NCBI GenBank assembly: GCA_900753135.1 | Contig: CAADXZ010000031.1 | Span: 1-5,557, forward strand | Source: Clostridia bacterium | GTDB taxonomy: Bacteria > Bacillota > Clostridia > TANB77 > UBA1234 | Direction: 5' to 3' | Length of the DNA stretch: 5,557 nucleotides | Part shown: one piece after another, positions 5,429-5,557 of the stretch | Numbering within the stretch: the stretch's first letter is position 1 | Layout of the letters: each line of letters opens with the position of its first letter | Translations under genes and position numbers: made by a program | Notes under the pieces: generated by a model | Told to the model about the DNA's origin: nothing | The model's database searches: none | What the model saw: the letters and a program-made list of their open reading frames with translations, nothing else

Positions 5429-5557
5429 ATGTAATAGGAAAGTAACAGATTTGCAACCTTTTATGTATTAATTTTCTTTCCTATTACACAAAAAAACATT
5501 AATTTATGCGAGAGATTTTCTTCCTTTCGGTCGAAAACTCTCGAGGGACGAAAGAAT
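5422..5557 (+). ncRNA. Copy B of the repeated two-hairpin element, in tandem behind the T-box (runs off the window)
   Basis: P1 here is very strong: TGTAATAGGAAAG (5430-5442) pairs perfectly with CTTTCCTATTACA (5476-5488), and beyond one A-C mismatch the T-run 5422-5428 pairs with the A-run 5490-5496, around a 33-base loop. The linker again contains AATTTATG (5501-5508). P2 pairs CGAGAG (5509-5514) with CTCTCG (5538-5543), bulges A5515, and pairs TTTTC (5516-5520) with GAAAA (5533-5537). The loop holds CTTTC (5524-5528), complementary to GAAAG (5550-5554). The order and spacing match 681-815. No start codon with a ribosome binding site is found before the window ends, so this stays untranslated leader or intergenic DNA. 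Its 5' edge reuses the T-run of the T-box terminator. Confidence 0.45.

Noticed and set aside
5489..5557. An open frame through copy B reading KNINLCERFSSF, similar to the small frame at 714-782.
   Set aside because: It has no start codon or ribosome binding site, and it loses register with the first copy after FSSF because of a one-base gap. The likeness follows from nucleotide similarity of the two elements.
1..5557. CRISPR array, tRNA or rRNA gene, or insertion sequence.
   Set aside because: No regularly spaced repeats, cloverleaf with CCA-type arms, rRNA core sequence or transposase frame is visible. The T-box resembles tRNA-related sequence only through its tRNA-binding motifs.

Overview
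The window is AT-rich DNA with strong AGGAGG-type ribosome binding sites, canonical sigma-A promoters, intrinsic terminators and a T-box leader. The cytoplasmic and membrane proteins are typical of low-GC Gram-positives. Together these point to a Firmicute, most likely a member of Clostridia; the sequence alone does not fix the genus. All genes are on the + strand and no coding region is cut by a window edge.

Layout. (1) 23-529: a dCMP deaminase, a pyrimidine nucleotide gene. (2) 530-849: a 320-base gap with no gene I accept. It holds an 18-bp perfect palindrome, a weak promoter, and from about 681 a folded leader (here called element A) ending in a possible attenuator just before the next ribosome binding site. 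(3) 850-4276: a tight three-gene operon for a MacAB-type ABC exporter: a membrane-fusion adaptor with an internally duplicated architecture, an ATPase of the MacB/LolD type, and a FtsX/MacB-fold permease. A long hairpin at 4286-4374 closes the operon. (4) 4436-4666: an orphan 76-residue protein of unknown function behind its own extended -10 promoter. (5) 4824-5144: a 106-residue membrane-anchored small protein behind a near-consensus promoter. (6) 5150-5557: a strong promoter, then a complete T-box riboswitch whose specifier reads as GGU (glycine), with a clear antiterminator/terminator pair. After it comes a second copy (element B) of the folded element seen upstream of the exporter operon. 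The gene controlled by this leader lies beyond the window.

How the parts fit. The exporter genes form one transcription unit: the permease and ATPase should make the ATP-driven pump in the membrane, and the adaptor should sit on its outer face. No regulator, two-component system or substrate gene is present, so the substrate cannot be named. The most unusual signal is non-coding. Two regions, 681-815 and 5422-5557, share sequence and predicted fold, including base changes that preserve pairing and a possible pseudoknot. One precedes the exporter operon and the other sits in tandem behind a T-box. This could be a new cis-regulatory RNA, or a dispersed palindromic repeat; with two copies the sequence cannot settle which.
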